A DNA stretch of 64,000 nucleotides from VAZQ01 sp963841105 (GTDB taxonomy: Bacteria > Pseudomonadota > Alphaproteobacteria > Rhizobiales > Xanthobacteraceae): NCBI GenBank assembly GCA_963841105.1, contig CAWJCB010000028.1:124001-188000 (forward strand), written 5' to 3'. A program made the position numbers and the translations under genes. Positions 34,780 to 43,918 of the stretch are shown here, piece by piece (the first letter of the stretch is position 1; each line of letters opens with the position of its first letter). The notes under the pieces are model-generated. The model saw only the letters and a list, made by a program, of their open reading frames with translations, ran no database searches and had not been told where the DNA came from.

Positions 34780-36984
34780 ATGCGTCAGAAGTTGCCCTCC
34801 GTGTCGCTTGCTCCGCCAAGCTTTGTTGACGTGCTTGTGCCGGTGGCGCTCGATCGCGCCTATACTTACCGCCTGCCTCCAGACCTCGATCTTGCACCGG
34901 GCGATCTCGTCCACGTCCCGCTCGGGCCGCGCCTTGCCACCGGCGTCGTCTGGACGGACCACGTCGAGGTCAAGCCCGGCCTGCACAACCGCCTCAGGGA
35001 TGTTGAGGAGAAGCTCGATCTCCCACCGTTGCGGCCGGAATTGCGCGGCTTCGTGGATTGGGTTGCTCAATACACGCTGGCGCCTCGGGGAAGCGTGCTG
35101 CGGATGGCGTTGCGCATGGGCGAGCAGCTAGGTCCTGCGCGCGAACGCAGTGCGGTGCGCCTTAACGGACCGCCGCCCGCGCGGATGACTAGCGCGCGCG
35201 GGCGCGTGCTCGCTCTCCTTGCCGACGGGATCGCGCGTGCAAAGAGCGATGTAGCGCATGCCGCCGGAGTCTCGCCCGGGGTGATTGATGGCCTGATCGA
35301 CGAGGGCACATTGGCGCCCCTGGCCTTGGAACCCGAGCCGGTCGCGTATGCGCCCGATCCGAACTTTTTCCAGCCCGATCTCACGCCGGCGCAGGCCTCG
35401 GCAGCCAATGACCTGCGCGCGACCGTCGCAGCCGGCGGCTTCAGCGTGACTTTGCTCGACGGCGTCACCGGATCGGGCAAAACCCAGGTCTATTTCGAGG
35501 CGATCGCCGAAACGCTCCGGCAGGGCCGCCAAGGGCTGGTTCTGGTCCCGGAGATCGCTCTGACCGCGCAGTTTCTGGACCGCTTCACGGCTCGCTTTGG
35601 CGTCAGACCAGCCGAGTGGCATTCCGCGCTTCCTCCCCGGCGGCGCGCGCGCACCTGGGGCGCGGTCGCAACGGCCGAGGTTCGCGTCATCGTCGGCGCG
35701 CGCTCGGCCCTGTTTCTGCCCTACGCCGATCTTGGGCTCATCGTCGTCGATGAGGAGCATGACCCGGCTTACAAGCAGGAGGACGGCGTGCGTTATCACG
35801 CCCGCGACATGGCGGTGGTTCGCGCACGTGGTGCACACATCCCAGCCGTGCTCGTCTCCGCGACCCCATCGGTAGAGACCGAGGTCAACGCCCGGCGAAA
35901 CCGTTACCGTCGGCTTGCGCTGCCGGAGCGCTTTGGCGCGGCCAACCTTCCTGTCGTCGAGACCATTGATTTGCGCGTCGAAGCGCCCGAGCGCGGCCGC
36001 TTCATCGCACCACGACTGGCAAAGGCCGTGGAGACCCGGATCGGCCGCGGCGAGCAGGCGCTGCTCTTCCTCAACCGCCGCGGATACGCGCCGCTGACAC
36101 TTTGCCGCCGTTGCGGCTTCCGTCTCGGTTGCCCGAACTGCGACGCGTGGCTCGTCGATCATCGCTTCCGGCGGCGCCTTGTCTGCCATCACTGCGGGTT
36201 CTCCATGCCGCCGCCCGCCAACTGTCCTCACTGCCAGGCAGTTGATTCCCTGGTCCCTGTGGGTCCTGGGGTGGAGCGGCTGGCGCAGGAGGCGGCGGAG
36301 CTTTTCCCCGCCAGCCGGATTCTCGTGCTCTCGAGCGATCTCGTCGAATCTGTCGACCGGTTGCGCGCGGAGCTCGACGAGGTCGCCGCCGGTCGCTTCG
36401 ATATCATCATCGGCACGCAACTCGCCGCCAAAGGCCACCATTTTCCGAAGCTCAACCTGGTCGGGGTCATCGATGCAGACCTCGGTCTGGCAAACGGCGA
36501 CCCGCGCGCGGCTGAGCGCACATTTCAGCTCCTCCATCAGGTTATCGGCCGCGCGGGGCGCGAGGAGCGCAGCGGGATGGGATATCTGCAGACGCATCAG
36601 CCGGCACACCCCGTCATGCGCGCGCTCGTGGCCGCAGACCGCGAGGCTTTCTATGCAGCTGAGATTGAGTTGAGGGAAAAGACCCTCTATCCGCCCTTCG
36701 GCCGGCTGGCGAGCCTGGTGATCTCGGCGAGCGAGCGCGCGAGCGCCGAGAGCTATGGACGGCAGCTCCTCGCGATAGCGCCGCGAGCGGTGGAGGTGCG
36801 TATTCTCGGTCCGGCCCCGGCGCCGCTTGCCGTAGTGCGAGGCCGTCACCGCTGCCGCCTGCTGGTCAAATCAGCGCGGGGCTTCGACGTATCGGCATAT
36901 CTACGCACATGGCTCGCCGCCGCTCCGAAGCCAAGAGGCAACCTCAAGCTGGAAGTCGATGTTGACCCGCTGAGCTTCTTGTGA
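34780..36984 (+). CDS. priA: Primosomal protein N' (replication restart helicase PriA)
   Basis: 734-residue DEAH-type 3'-5' helicase that reloads the replisome. N-terminal 3'-DNA-binding domain (FVDVLVPVALDRAYTY), Walker A DGVTGSGKTQVY, Walker B VVDEEHD, ATPSVE motif, and a paired zinc-binding insertion with CRRC, CPNC, CHHC and CPHC. FLNRRGYAP and GRAGREER helicase motifs are intact. The ATG at 34780 is chosen because the protein then starts like homologues. Upstream of the atp operon, a common Rhizobiales order. Confidence 0.95.
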   Translation: MRQKLPSVSLAPPSFVDVLVPVALDRAYTYRLPPDLDLAPGDLVHVPLGPRLATGVVWTDHVEVKPGLHNRLRDVEEKLDLPPLRPELRGFVDWVAQYTLAPRGSVLRMALRMGEQLGPARERSAVRLNGPPPARMTSARGRVLALLADGIARAKSDVAHAAGVSPGVIDGLIDEGTLAPLALEPEPVAYAPDPNFFQPDLTPAQASAANDLRATVAAGGFSVTLLDGVTGSGKTQVYFEAIAETLRQGRQGLVLVPEIALTAQFLDRFTARFGVRPAEWHSALPPRRRARTWGAVATAEVRVIVGARSALFLPYADLGLIVVDEEHDPAYKQEDGVRYHARDMAVVRARGAHIPAVLVSATPSVETEVNARRNRYRRLALPERFGAANLPVVETIDLRVEAPERGRFIAPRLAKAVETRIGRGEQALLFLNRRGYAPLTLCRRCGFRLGCPNCDAWLVDHRFRRRLVCHHCGFSMPPPANCPHCQAVDSLVPVGPGVERLAQEAAELFPASRILVLSSDLVESVDRLRAELDEVAAGRFDIIIGTQLAAKGHHFPKLNLVGVIDADLGLANGDPRAAERTFQLLHQVIGRAGREERSGMGYLQTHQPAHPVMRALVAADREAFYAAEIELREKTLYPPFGRLASLVISASERASAESYGRQLLAIAPRAVEVRILGPAPAPLAVVRGRHRCRLLVKSARGFDVSAYLRTWLAAAPKPRGNLKLEVDVDPLSFL

Positions 36985-37399
36985 GCGCCGCGCGAGCTTC
37001 CGCCGTTGCCGTCCTGTCAGATTGCGGTTGGCCCTCGTCGGGAAAATCGACGGTCAGAATTGCTTTTGCCTGTGACAAAAAATCAACGTCATCAAAACTT
37101 GTGGTTGAAATAAATATAGAACACAATCCAATCTCGGATTTTGGCAGAATGAACGCAATTTTACCTTTGGAGTTCGCGGGCTGTCTATGAGTCGAGGTCG
37201 TTCGCGCAATGCGCGCTCTGACCTGCTCCCGAGGTTGCGCTGCGATAGGTGCCGTGTTACGGGAACCCCGCGATTTTGCTGGCACTCGAGGGCGCCTTTG
37301 GCGCTCGCCACGAACTCAAAGCCCCCCATGTTGCAAGGGCTTGGCGCCCCGTCCTGGACGGTGCCCAGCCCGCGTAATTGCCTCGAAAGAGCACTCCGG
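36985..37399 (+). other. 415-base gap upstream of the atp operon, with AT-rich core
   Basis: No gene is recognised, although the atpH frame is open back to 37187. Bases about 37070-37170 are clearly AT-richer than the surroundings (for example TTGAAATAAATATAGAACAC), which fits a promoter region for atpHAGDC. The next ~150 bases carry a small GGCGCC-TTT-GGCGC hairpin (around 37288) in what would be the leader. No confident -35/-10 pair could be assigned. Confidence 0.45.
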
Positions 37400-37960
37400 A
37401 TGGCAGGCCCAGGCGCGAACTTGTCCGGCATGGCAGGCCGCTATGCCACTGCCTTGTTCGAGCTTGCGCTCGAGACGAATGCGGTCGATGCGGTCAAGGC
37501 CGATCTCGAGGGTTTCCAGGCGCTCCTGACCGAGAGCGCCGATCTCACGCGTCTTGTGCGCAGTCCGGCTTTTTCCGCGGAGGAGCAGGTGCGCGCCCTC
37601 TCCGCGGTGCTTGAGCGGGCTGGCCTGCGCGGGCTTTCAGCGCAATTTCTGCTCGCGGTTGCGTCGAACCGGCGGCTGTTCGCCGTGCGCGACATCATCA
37701 AGGCGTATTCGCTGCTTGTTGCCAGCTACCGCGGAGAGGTAACCGCGCAGGTGACGGTGGCGCAGGCGCCGAGCGAGCGGCATCTTGCCGCTATCAAAGA
37801 GGCGCTCAATGGCGTGACTGGCAAGGACGTGCAGGTCGATGTCAGTGTCGAGCCGGCCATTATCGGCGGCCTCGTGGTGCAGCTCGGGTCCCGCATGGTC
37901 AACGGATCTTTGCGCACCAAGCTCAACATGATGAAGCAGGCGATGAAAGAGGTTTCCTGA
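37400..37960 (+). CDS. atpH: ATP synthase F1 subunit delta
   Basis: 186-residue delta subunit of the F1 stator stalk. SGMAGRYATALFELALE near the N-terminus and the C-terminal VDVSVEPAIIGGLVVQLGSRMVNGSLRTKL are the family blocks. The ATG at 37400 (MAGPGANLSGMAGRYAT) gives the normal length; the upstream extension in frame is unlike any homologue. The TGA overlaps the atpA ATG by one base. First gene of atpHAGDC; the F0 genes are elsewhere, as usual in alphaproteobacteria. Confidence 0.93.
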   Translation: MAGPGANLSGMAGRYATALFELALETNAVDAVKADLEGFQALLTESADLTRLVRSPAFSAEEQVRALSAVLERAGLRGLSAQFLLAVASNRRLFAVRDIIKAYSLLVASYRGEVTAQVTVAQAPSERHLAAIKEALNGVTGKDVQVDVSVEPAIIGGLVVQLGSRMVNGSLRTKLNMMKQAMKEVS

Positions 37961-39489
37961 TGGACATCCGCGCCGCCGAAATTTCGGCAATTCTCAAGGA
38001 GCAGATCAGGAATTTCGGCCGCGAGGCCGAGGTCACGGAGGTGGGCCAGGTCCTCTCGGTCGGCGATGGCATCGCCCGTGTCTACGGCCTCGACAATGTG
38101 CAGGCCGGCGAAATGGTCGAGTTCGAGAACGGCGTGCGCGGCATGGCGCTCAATCTTGAGAGCGACAATGTCGGCATTGTCATTTTCGGCAACGATCGCG
38201 AGATCAAGGAAGGCCAGACTGTCAAGCGCACGCAGTCCATTGTTGATGTGCCGGTCGGCAAGGGCCTGCTCGGCCGCGTCGTGGACGCGCTCGGCAATCC
38301 GCTCGACGGCAAGGGCCCGATCCATGCAAGCGAGCGCCGCCGCGTCGATGTCAAGGCTCCGGGCATTATTCCGCGTAAATCCGTGCATGAGCCCATGGCC
38401 ACGGGACTCAAGGCAATTGATGCGCTGATCCCCATCGGCCGCGGTCAACGCGAGCTGATCATTGGCGACCGTCAGACCGGCAAGACCGCCATCGCGCTCG
38501 ACACCATTCTCAATCAGAAGCCGCTCAACGCCTCCGATGATGAGAAGATAAAGCTGTATTGTGTCTACGTCGCCATCGGGCAAAAGCGCTCGACGGTCGT
38601 TCAGTTCACCAAGGTTCTCGAGGAGAACGGCGCGCTTGACTACTCCATCATCGTCGCAGCAACGGCCTCCGATCCGGCGCCCATGCAGTATCTCGCACCG
38701 TTTGCCGGCTGCACCATGGGAGAATATTTCCGCGACAACGGCATGCATGCCGTCATCATCTATGACGATCTTTCCAAGCAGGCCGTCGCCTATCGCCAGA
38801 TGTCGCTCCTGCTGCGGCGCCCGCCGGGACGCGAAGCTTATCCCGGCGATGTGTTCTATCTGCATTCGCGGCTTCTTGAGCGTGCGGCGAAGATGAACGA
38901 CGCCAACGGGGCAGGCTCTCTCACCGCGTTGCCCGTGATCGAGACTTAGGCTAACGACGTGTCAGCCTACATACCGACCAACGTGATCTCGATCACCGAC
39001 GGGCAGATATTTCTGGAAACCGACCTGTTTTATCAAGGCATCCGGCCCGCGGTGAACGTCGGCCTCTCCGTCTCGCGCGTCGGCTCCTCGGCACAGACCA
39101 AGGCCATGAAAAAGGTGGCCGGCCGTATCAAGGGCGAGCTGGCCCAATATCGTGAGATGGCAGCCTTCGCCCAGTTCGGGTCCGACCTTGATGCCACGAC
39201 GCAGCGCCTTCTCAACCGCGGCGCGCGCCTGACCGAGTTGCTCAAGCAACCGCAGTTCTCGCCGCTGAAAATGGAGGAGCAGGTCGTGGTGATCTACGCC
39301 GGGGTCAACGGCTATCTCGATCCTATCCCGGTCGATCGCGTGCGCGCCTTCGAGCACGGATTGCTCGGCGTTCTTCGTACGCAGCACGCCGACATTCTTG
39401 ATGCCATTCGCGACAGTAGGGATCTCGACGACGCGACCACCGGCAAGCTCAAGGCGGCGGTGGAGCAATACGCAAGGACGTTCGCGTAA
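37960..39489 (+). CDS. atpA: ATP synthase F1 subunit alpha, interrupted by in-frame TAG
   Basis: Alpha subunit of F1 (510 codons, normal length). Walker A GDRQTGKTA and the beta-barrel, nucleotide-binding and C-terminal helical domains are all recognisable. At 38947-38949 an in-frame TAG replaces what should be a Gln codon in [21 protein letters not shown]; a single C-to-T change (CAG to TAG) explains it. As read, the product would stop at residue 329, losing the C-terminal third. The rest of the sequence shows no decay, so an error or a very recent change is likely. Followed by a GAC-rich repeat before atpG. Confidence 0.93.
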
Positions 39490-39490
39490 G

Positions 39491-39574
39491 CAGACGACGG
39501 AGGACAGAGGACGCAGGACGGATAGAACGATGAGGCGACGTTTCTGTCGTCTGTCGTCTGCCGTCTGTCGTCCG
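39491..39574. repeat. GAC-rich imperfect inverted repeat between atpA and atpG
   Basis: Left arm 39491-39522 (GACGACGGAGGACAGAGGAC...) and right arm about 39543-39574 (TCTGTCGTCTGTCGTCTGCC...) are imperfect reverse complements made of the same units as the 2483-2556 element. It occupies the whole atpA-atpG gap within the operon, so it would form a long RNA hairpin between two stoichiometric ATP synthase genes. Confidence 0.75.
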
Positions 39575-39581
39575 ACTTGAT

Positions 39582-40460
39582 ATGCCCAGCCTCAAGGACA
39601 TGCGGGTTCGCAATGCCGCGACCAAGGCGACCCAGAAGATCACCAAGGCCATGCAGATGGTTGCTGCTTCCAAGCTGCGCCGCGCGCAGGGCGCGGCGGA
39701 GGCGGCTCGGCCTTATGCCGAGCACATGGGAAAGGTGCTGGGCAACATCGCCCGCGCAGTGGGCGATCTTGGTGCTGCGCCACGACTATTGGCCGGCACC
39801 GGCGGCGATAACACCCATCTCCTCGTCGTTTGCACGGCCGAGCGCGGACTTTGCGGTCCGTTCAACTCGGCAATCGTGCGGCTTGCACGCGAGCGCATCA
39901 ACGCACTTGTGGCGCAGGGCAAGGAGGTCAAGCTTTTCTGCGTCGGCCGCAAGGGCTACGAGCAGCTGCGCCGATTGCACGAGAGGCAGATCATCGAGCA
40001 CGTCGAGCTGCGCGCGGTGCGCACGCTGCGCTTTGAGAACGCCGAGGACATCGCCGACAAAATCCTCGGGCTCTATGAGCGGGGCGCCTTCGACGTATGC
40101 ACTTTGATCTTCTCGCGTTTCAAGTCGGTGATGGCGCAGGTCCCGACGGCGTCCCGAATCATTCCGCCCGAATTCGAGAGCACGGACGCGAACGATGGCG
40201 GCGGCGCGGTCTATGAGTACGAACCGGACGAGGATGAAATCCTCGCCGAGCTGCTGCCGCGCAATCTTGCCGTGCAGATCTTCCGTGCGCTCCTGGAGAA
40301 CACGGCCTCTTTCTATGGCGCCCAGATGACCGCGATGGACAATGCCACCCGCAATGCCGGCGAGATGATCCGCAAGCAGACGCTGAGCTACAACCGCACG
40401 CGCCAGGCAATGATCACCAAGGAGCTGATTGAGATCATCTCCGGCGCCGAGGCGGTATGA
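39582..40460 (+). CDS. atpG: ATP synthase F1 subunit gamma
   Basis: 292-residue central-stalk subunit. N-terminal helix MPSLKDMRVRNAATKATQKITKAMQMVAASKL and the C-terminal helix AMDNATRNAGEMIRKQTLSYNRTRQAMITKEL are highly conserved and together form the coiled-coil rotor; the Rossmann-like middle (CTAERGLCGPFNSAIVR) is also intact. Confidence 0.96.
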   Translation: MPSLKDMRVRNAATKATQKITKAMQMVAASKLRRAQGAAEAARPYAEHMGKVLGNIARAVGDLGAAPRLLAGTGGDNTHLLVVCTAERGLCGPFNSAIVRLARERINALVAQGKEVKLFCVGRKGYEQLRRLHERQIIEHVELRAVRTLRFENAEDIADKILGLYERGAFDVCTLIFSRFKSVMAQVPTASRIIPPEFESTDANDGGGAVYEYEPDEDEILAELLPRNLAVQIFRALLENTASFYGAQMTAMDNATRNAGEMIRKQTLSYNRTRQAMITKELIEIISGAEAV

Positions 40461-40502
40461 GGGTTAGCGCCTTCACTGAGCAGATCGTGCTAGATTGGCA
40501 TT

Positions 40503-40747
40503 ATGGCTGACCAACCTGACAATATCGTCCTTGAGCATCTCCGGCACATTCGGCGTGTTGTCGATAAGCTTGAAGCTGATGTGACAGAGCTCAAGTCGCG
40601 CGTCACCTCGTTCGAAGGCACATTGGGGCATGTCATGGCTCAGATTGGCCATCTCCAGGCACAGATCGCAAGCCAGACAGGACGCATGATCGCATCGAAG
40701 GGCGTCTTGATCGCATCGAGCAACGTCTTGATCTGATGCACGCATAA
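40503..40747 (+). CDS. Small coiled-coil protein within the atp operon, frameshifted at its end
   Basis: Lies between atpG and atpD. From the ATG at 40503 the frame encodes a heptad-rich coiled coil (DNIVLEHLRHIRRVVDKLEADVTELKSRV). As read it ends at 40736 with an odd tail (RMIASKGVLIASSNVLI), but the other frame gives the expected repeat DRIEGRLDRIEQRLDL to a TAA at 40747; one missing G near 40688 (CGC ATG [G]AT CGC) would restore it. Similar small MADQPDN-type coiled-coil proteins occur widely in Rhizobiales with unknown function. Not a known ATP synthase subunit. Confidence 0.6.
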
Positions 40748-40776
40748 CAAATTGAACCGATCCACAAGGACCATCC

Positions 40777-42214
40777 ATGCCTAATTCCACCGGACATATC
40801 ACCCAGGTGATCGGCGCTGTCGTCAACGTGCAGTTCGAAGGTGAGTTGCCCGCGATCCTCAACGCCTTGGAGACCAGGAACCAGGGCAATCGGCTGGTGC
40901 TCGAAGTCGCGCAGCATCTCGGCGAATCGACCGTGCGCACCGTTGCGATGGACACGAGCGAAGGGCTGGTGCGCGGACAGGAAGTCATCGACACAGGGCA
41001 ACCCATTGCCGTGCCCGTCGGCGACGGCACGCTCGGGCGCATCATCAACGTGGTCGGAGAACCCGTGAACGAGGCCGGGCCGGTGCCGCATCAGGAGACG
41101 CGCGCCATTCACCAGGACGCTCCCGCCTATACCGAGCAATCGACGGAATCGGAAATTCTCATCACCGGCATCAAGGTGGTCGACCTGCTCGCGCCTTACG
41201 CCAAGGGCGGCAAGATCGGCCTGTTCGGCGGCGCCGGTGTCGGCAAGACCGTCATCATCATGGAGCTGATCAACAATGTGGCGAAGGCGCACGGCGGCTA
41301 TTCGGTGTTCGCCGGCGTGGGCGAGCGCACGCGCGAAGGCAACGACCTCTACCATGAGATGATCGAATCCGGCGTGAACAAGGATCCGAAGAAAAACAAC
41401 GGTTCGGCCGCGGGCTCGAAATGCGCCCTCGTCTATGGGCAGATGAACGAGCCGCCGGGCGCGCGCGCGCGTGTCGGCCTGTCTGGCTTGACCGTCGCGG
41501 AATATTTCCGCGATCAGGGCCAGGATGTGCTGTTCTTCGTGGACAACATCTTTCGCTTCACGCAGGCGGGATCGGAAGTGTCCGCGCTTCTTGGCCGCAT
41601 TCCCTCCGCCGTCGGTTATCAGCCCACGCTGGCGACAGACATGGGCGCGCTGCAGGAACGCATCACGACGACGACAAAAGGCTCGGTCACATCGGTGCAG
41701 GCGATCTACGTTCCCGCCGACGACCTCACGGACCCGGCGCCGGCAACCTCGTTCGCGCACCTGGATGCCACCACCGTGCTCTCACGCTCGATTGCGGAGA
41801 AAGGGATTTATCCGGCAGTCAACCCCCTCGATTCGACATCGCGCATGCTTTCGCCAATGGTGGTCGGCGAAGAGCATTACAACGTCGCGCGGCAGGTGCA
41901 GCAGATCCTGCAGCGCTACAAGGCGCTCCAAGACATCATCGCCATTCTTGGCATGGACGAGCTGTCCGAAGAAGAACAAGCTTACGGTTGGGCGCGCGCG
42001 CAAGATCGAGCGCTATCTCTCACAGCCGTTCCACGTGGCGGAAGTGTTCACCGGAGCGCCCGGCGTGTTTGTCGAGCTCGCCGACACGATTCGCGGCTTC
42101 AAGGGCCTATGCGAGGGGAAATACGACTATCTGCCGGAAGCCGCATTCTACATGGTCGGCACCATCGAGCAGGCGGTGGAAAAGGGCAAAAGGCTGGCGG
42201 CGGAAGCGGCGTAA
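40777..42214 (+). CDS. atpD: ATP synthase F1 subunit beta, frameshifted as sequenced
   Basis: Catalytic beta subunit. Walker A GGAGVGKT, catalytic-Glu loop GVGERTREGND, Walker B region VLFFVDNIFRFTQ and the conserved TSVQAIYVPADDLTDPAP are present. Near 41977 one extra base (TCC GAA GAA GAA C AAG CTT) shifts the frame; the correct C-terminus (KLTVGRARKIERYLSQPF ... GKRLAAEAA) continues in the next frame to the TAA at 42212-42214. Without correction the frame runs into atpC and gives an artificial 614-residue fusion. Corrected length is 478 residues, normal. Confidence 0.93.
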
Positions 42215-42219
42215 TCATC

Positions 42220-42621
42220 ATGGTCACCTTTCATTTCAATCTCGTATCTCCGGAGAAGCTGCTGTTCAGCAGCGAGGTGACTCAGGTCGATCTGCCCGGC
42301 ACGGAAGGCGATTTCGGGGTGCTTGCGGGACATGCGCCGGTCGTCACCACACTGCGGCCGGGAATTCTCGTGATCCACGGCGAAGCCGGTGAGCAGATCA
42401 AGATTGTGGTCAACGGCGGCTTTGCCGAGGTTGGCGCGGCGGGCCTCACCGTTCTCGCTGAGACCGCAGCGCCTCTCGAAGACTTCGACCGGGCGGTGCT
42501 CGCCGAGGAGATCAAGGACGCCGAAGAAGACGTTGCCGACAGCAAGGACGACCGTCAGCGCGACAGGTTTGCCCGCAAGCTTGAGCAACTGCGGACGTTG
42601 CAAGGGGCGCTCGCTTCATAA
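42220..42621 (+). CDS. atpC: ATP synthase F1 subunit epsilon
   Basis: 133-residue epsilon subunit: N-terminal beta sandwich (FHFNLVSPEKLLFSSEV, LPGTEGDFGVLAGHAPVV) followed by a short helical C-terminus involved in autoinhibition. The ATG at 42220 is 5 bases after the corrected atpD stop. Last gene of the operon. It is joined to atpD only through the atpD frameshift, not by a real fusion. Confidence 0.93.
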   Translation: MVTFHFNLVSPEKLLFSSEVTQVDLPGTEGDFGVLAGHAPVVTTLRPGILVIHGEAGEQIKIVVNGGFAEVGAAGLTVLAETAAPLEDFDRAVLAEEIKDAEEDVADSKDDRQRDRFARKLEQLRTLQGALAS

Positions 42622-42660
42622 AACCGGGCAAGAGGCGGGCTCGGGCTTGAATGCTGGCCC

Positions 42661-43167
42661 CTACAACGCCGAAGCGTACGGCGCGAACGCGCGCGCCACC
42701 TCCTCATAGACCGTCCGCTTGAATGGCACGATCATCGCTGGAAGGTTTGCCAACGGCTCCCACCGCCATTCCACGAACTCGGGGTCATGCCCACCAGCGG
42801 GATGCGCGATGTCGATTTCATCTTGATCTCCGGTGAATCGCAACGCGTACCATTTCTGCGTCTGCCCACGATATTTTCCTCCCCAGGCGCGTCCGACAAT
42901 CTCGCGTGGAATATCGTAGGTGAGCCATTCCTTGATTTCTCCGACCTTCTCGATGGAGCGGATGTTGGTTTCCTCGTAGAGCTCGCGCAGCGCCGCGGGC
43001 CACGGGTCCTCGCCGGGGTCAATCCCGCCTTGCGGCATCTGCCAGACGTGAGTGGCGTCCACATGCTCCGGGCCATCGATGCGCCGCCCGATGAATACAA
43101 GACCGTTGCGATTGAATACCGCCATGCCGGCACAGGCTCGATAAGGCAGAGATTTCAGTTGGGCCAT
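42661..43167 (-). CDS. rppH: RNA pyrophosphohydrolase
   Basis: 168-residue Nudix hydrolase that converts 5'-triphosphate RNA ends to monophosphate, starting RNA decay. The Nudix box GGIDPGEDPWPAALRELYEE is complete and VFIGRR plus VWQMPQGG are typical of RppH/NudH. The ATG at 43167 (MAQLKSLPYRACAG) is preferred to a GTG at 43179. It lies convergent to atpC with 39 bases between, and downstream of the truncated deacetylase gene, the family's usual neighbour. Confidence 0.92.
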   Translation of the reverse strand: MAQLKSLPYRACAGMAVFNRNGLVFIGRRIDGPEHVDATHVWQMPQGGIDPGEDPWPAALRELYEETNIRSIEKVGEIKEWLTYDIPREIVGRAWGGKYRGQTQKWYALRFTGDQDEIDIAHPAGGHDPEFVEWRWEPLANLPAMIVPFKRTVYEEVARAFAPYASAL

Positions 43168-43275
43168 TTGCGCACCCACCGCTGCTGGGAGAGACGCGGG
43201 GTGTCTAACGCGGCCTTGCCCTTTTCGCTACTCGCGAGATCGCCGCGCTCGCATCGCCCTTGCAGGTTCGGGAGA

Positions 43276-43785
43276 TCAGCGGGCGGGCGGAATTCGCACT
43301 GATGACTTGCCCGGCGCTGTTTTGGGTACGGAATTGCGGAGCACAGTCTCGCCGGGTGGTTGATCCGAGTCGGTCAAATTTTCCCTGCCGGGGATCACGA
43401 TTTCCTGCCGCCTGCCGCTGGTCCCATCGATGATGGTCACGGTCTTGCTGCCCGAGACTGTGGCTCTGTCTGCCGGGGCGGGCGCCGGCGCATTGATGGG
43501 TGATCTCTCCGCGGGAGTTTGAGCAATTTGGCTAACCGGCCCCGGAGTTTCCGCGAACGTTTTGACGGGCTCGTTGCCGGAATGAGGTGCAACGGGGAAA
43601 ATAGCAGCGGCGGTGGTTCGCGATCTGCCGATGGGGTTCGCGGCAGTCAATGTCCATGCTCCGACAACAAGTACAAGCAGGCCCAAGCCGGCTACCAGGT
43701 ATTGGAGCAAGGGCAACCGCACAGCCGGCCAGCGCTTGCGCGGCTGGTTCTGACCCAAGGGAGCACTAAGATCGTCCGTTGCCAT
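43276..43785 (-). pseudogene. Divergent polysaccharide deacetylase (YibQ type), N-terminal fragment only
   Basis: 169 residues from the ATG at 43785. MATDDLSAPLGQ, a basic patch, one transmembrane helix (LLQYLVAGLGLLVLVVGAW), a Pro/Ala linker and KTVTIIDGTSGRRQEIVIPG are the standard N-terminus of these ~390-residue proteins, which sit between ctpA and rppH in Rhizobiales. The catalytic polysaccharide-deacetylase domain is missing: the frame ends at 43276 and none of the expected domain is found in the ~110 bases before rppH. The amidohydrolase gene now lies between it and ctpA. Might still be expressed as a membrane stub. Confidence 0.75.
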
Positions 43786-43918
43786 GGCCAACCCCGTGGA
43801 ACAGCATCCTGATACTAGCATCTACAATGGTTAAGCCTTCGTTTACCCTACGCCGGCCTGACGGTACGCGGCCCCAGGGGACGCGCTGTCGACCGTTCGA
43901 CTGTCAAAGGGTGGAAAC

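Noticed and set aside
33010..35070. A 686-residue urocanase starting at 35070
   Set aside because: The N-terminal 131 residues lie antisense to priA and have no similarity to HutU; the ATG at 34677 gives the normal 555-residue enzyme.
40777..42621. A 614-residue ATP synthase beta-epsilon fusion protein
   Set aside because: The fused frame runs through ~75 residues of nonsense after GMDELSEEE; the real beta C-terminus and stop are in the neighbouring frame, and atpC has its own ATG. It is a frameshift artefact.
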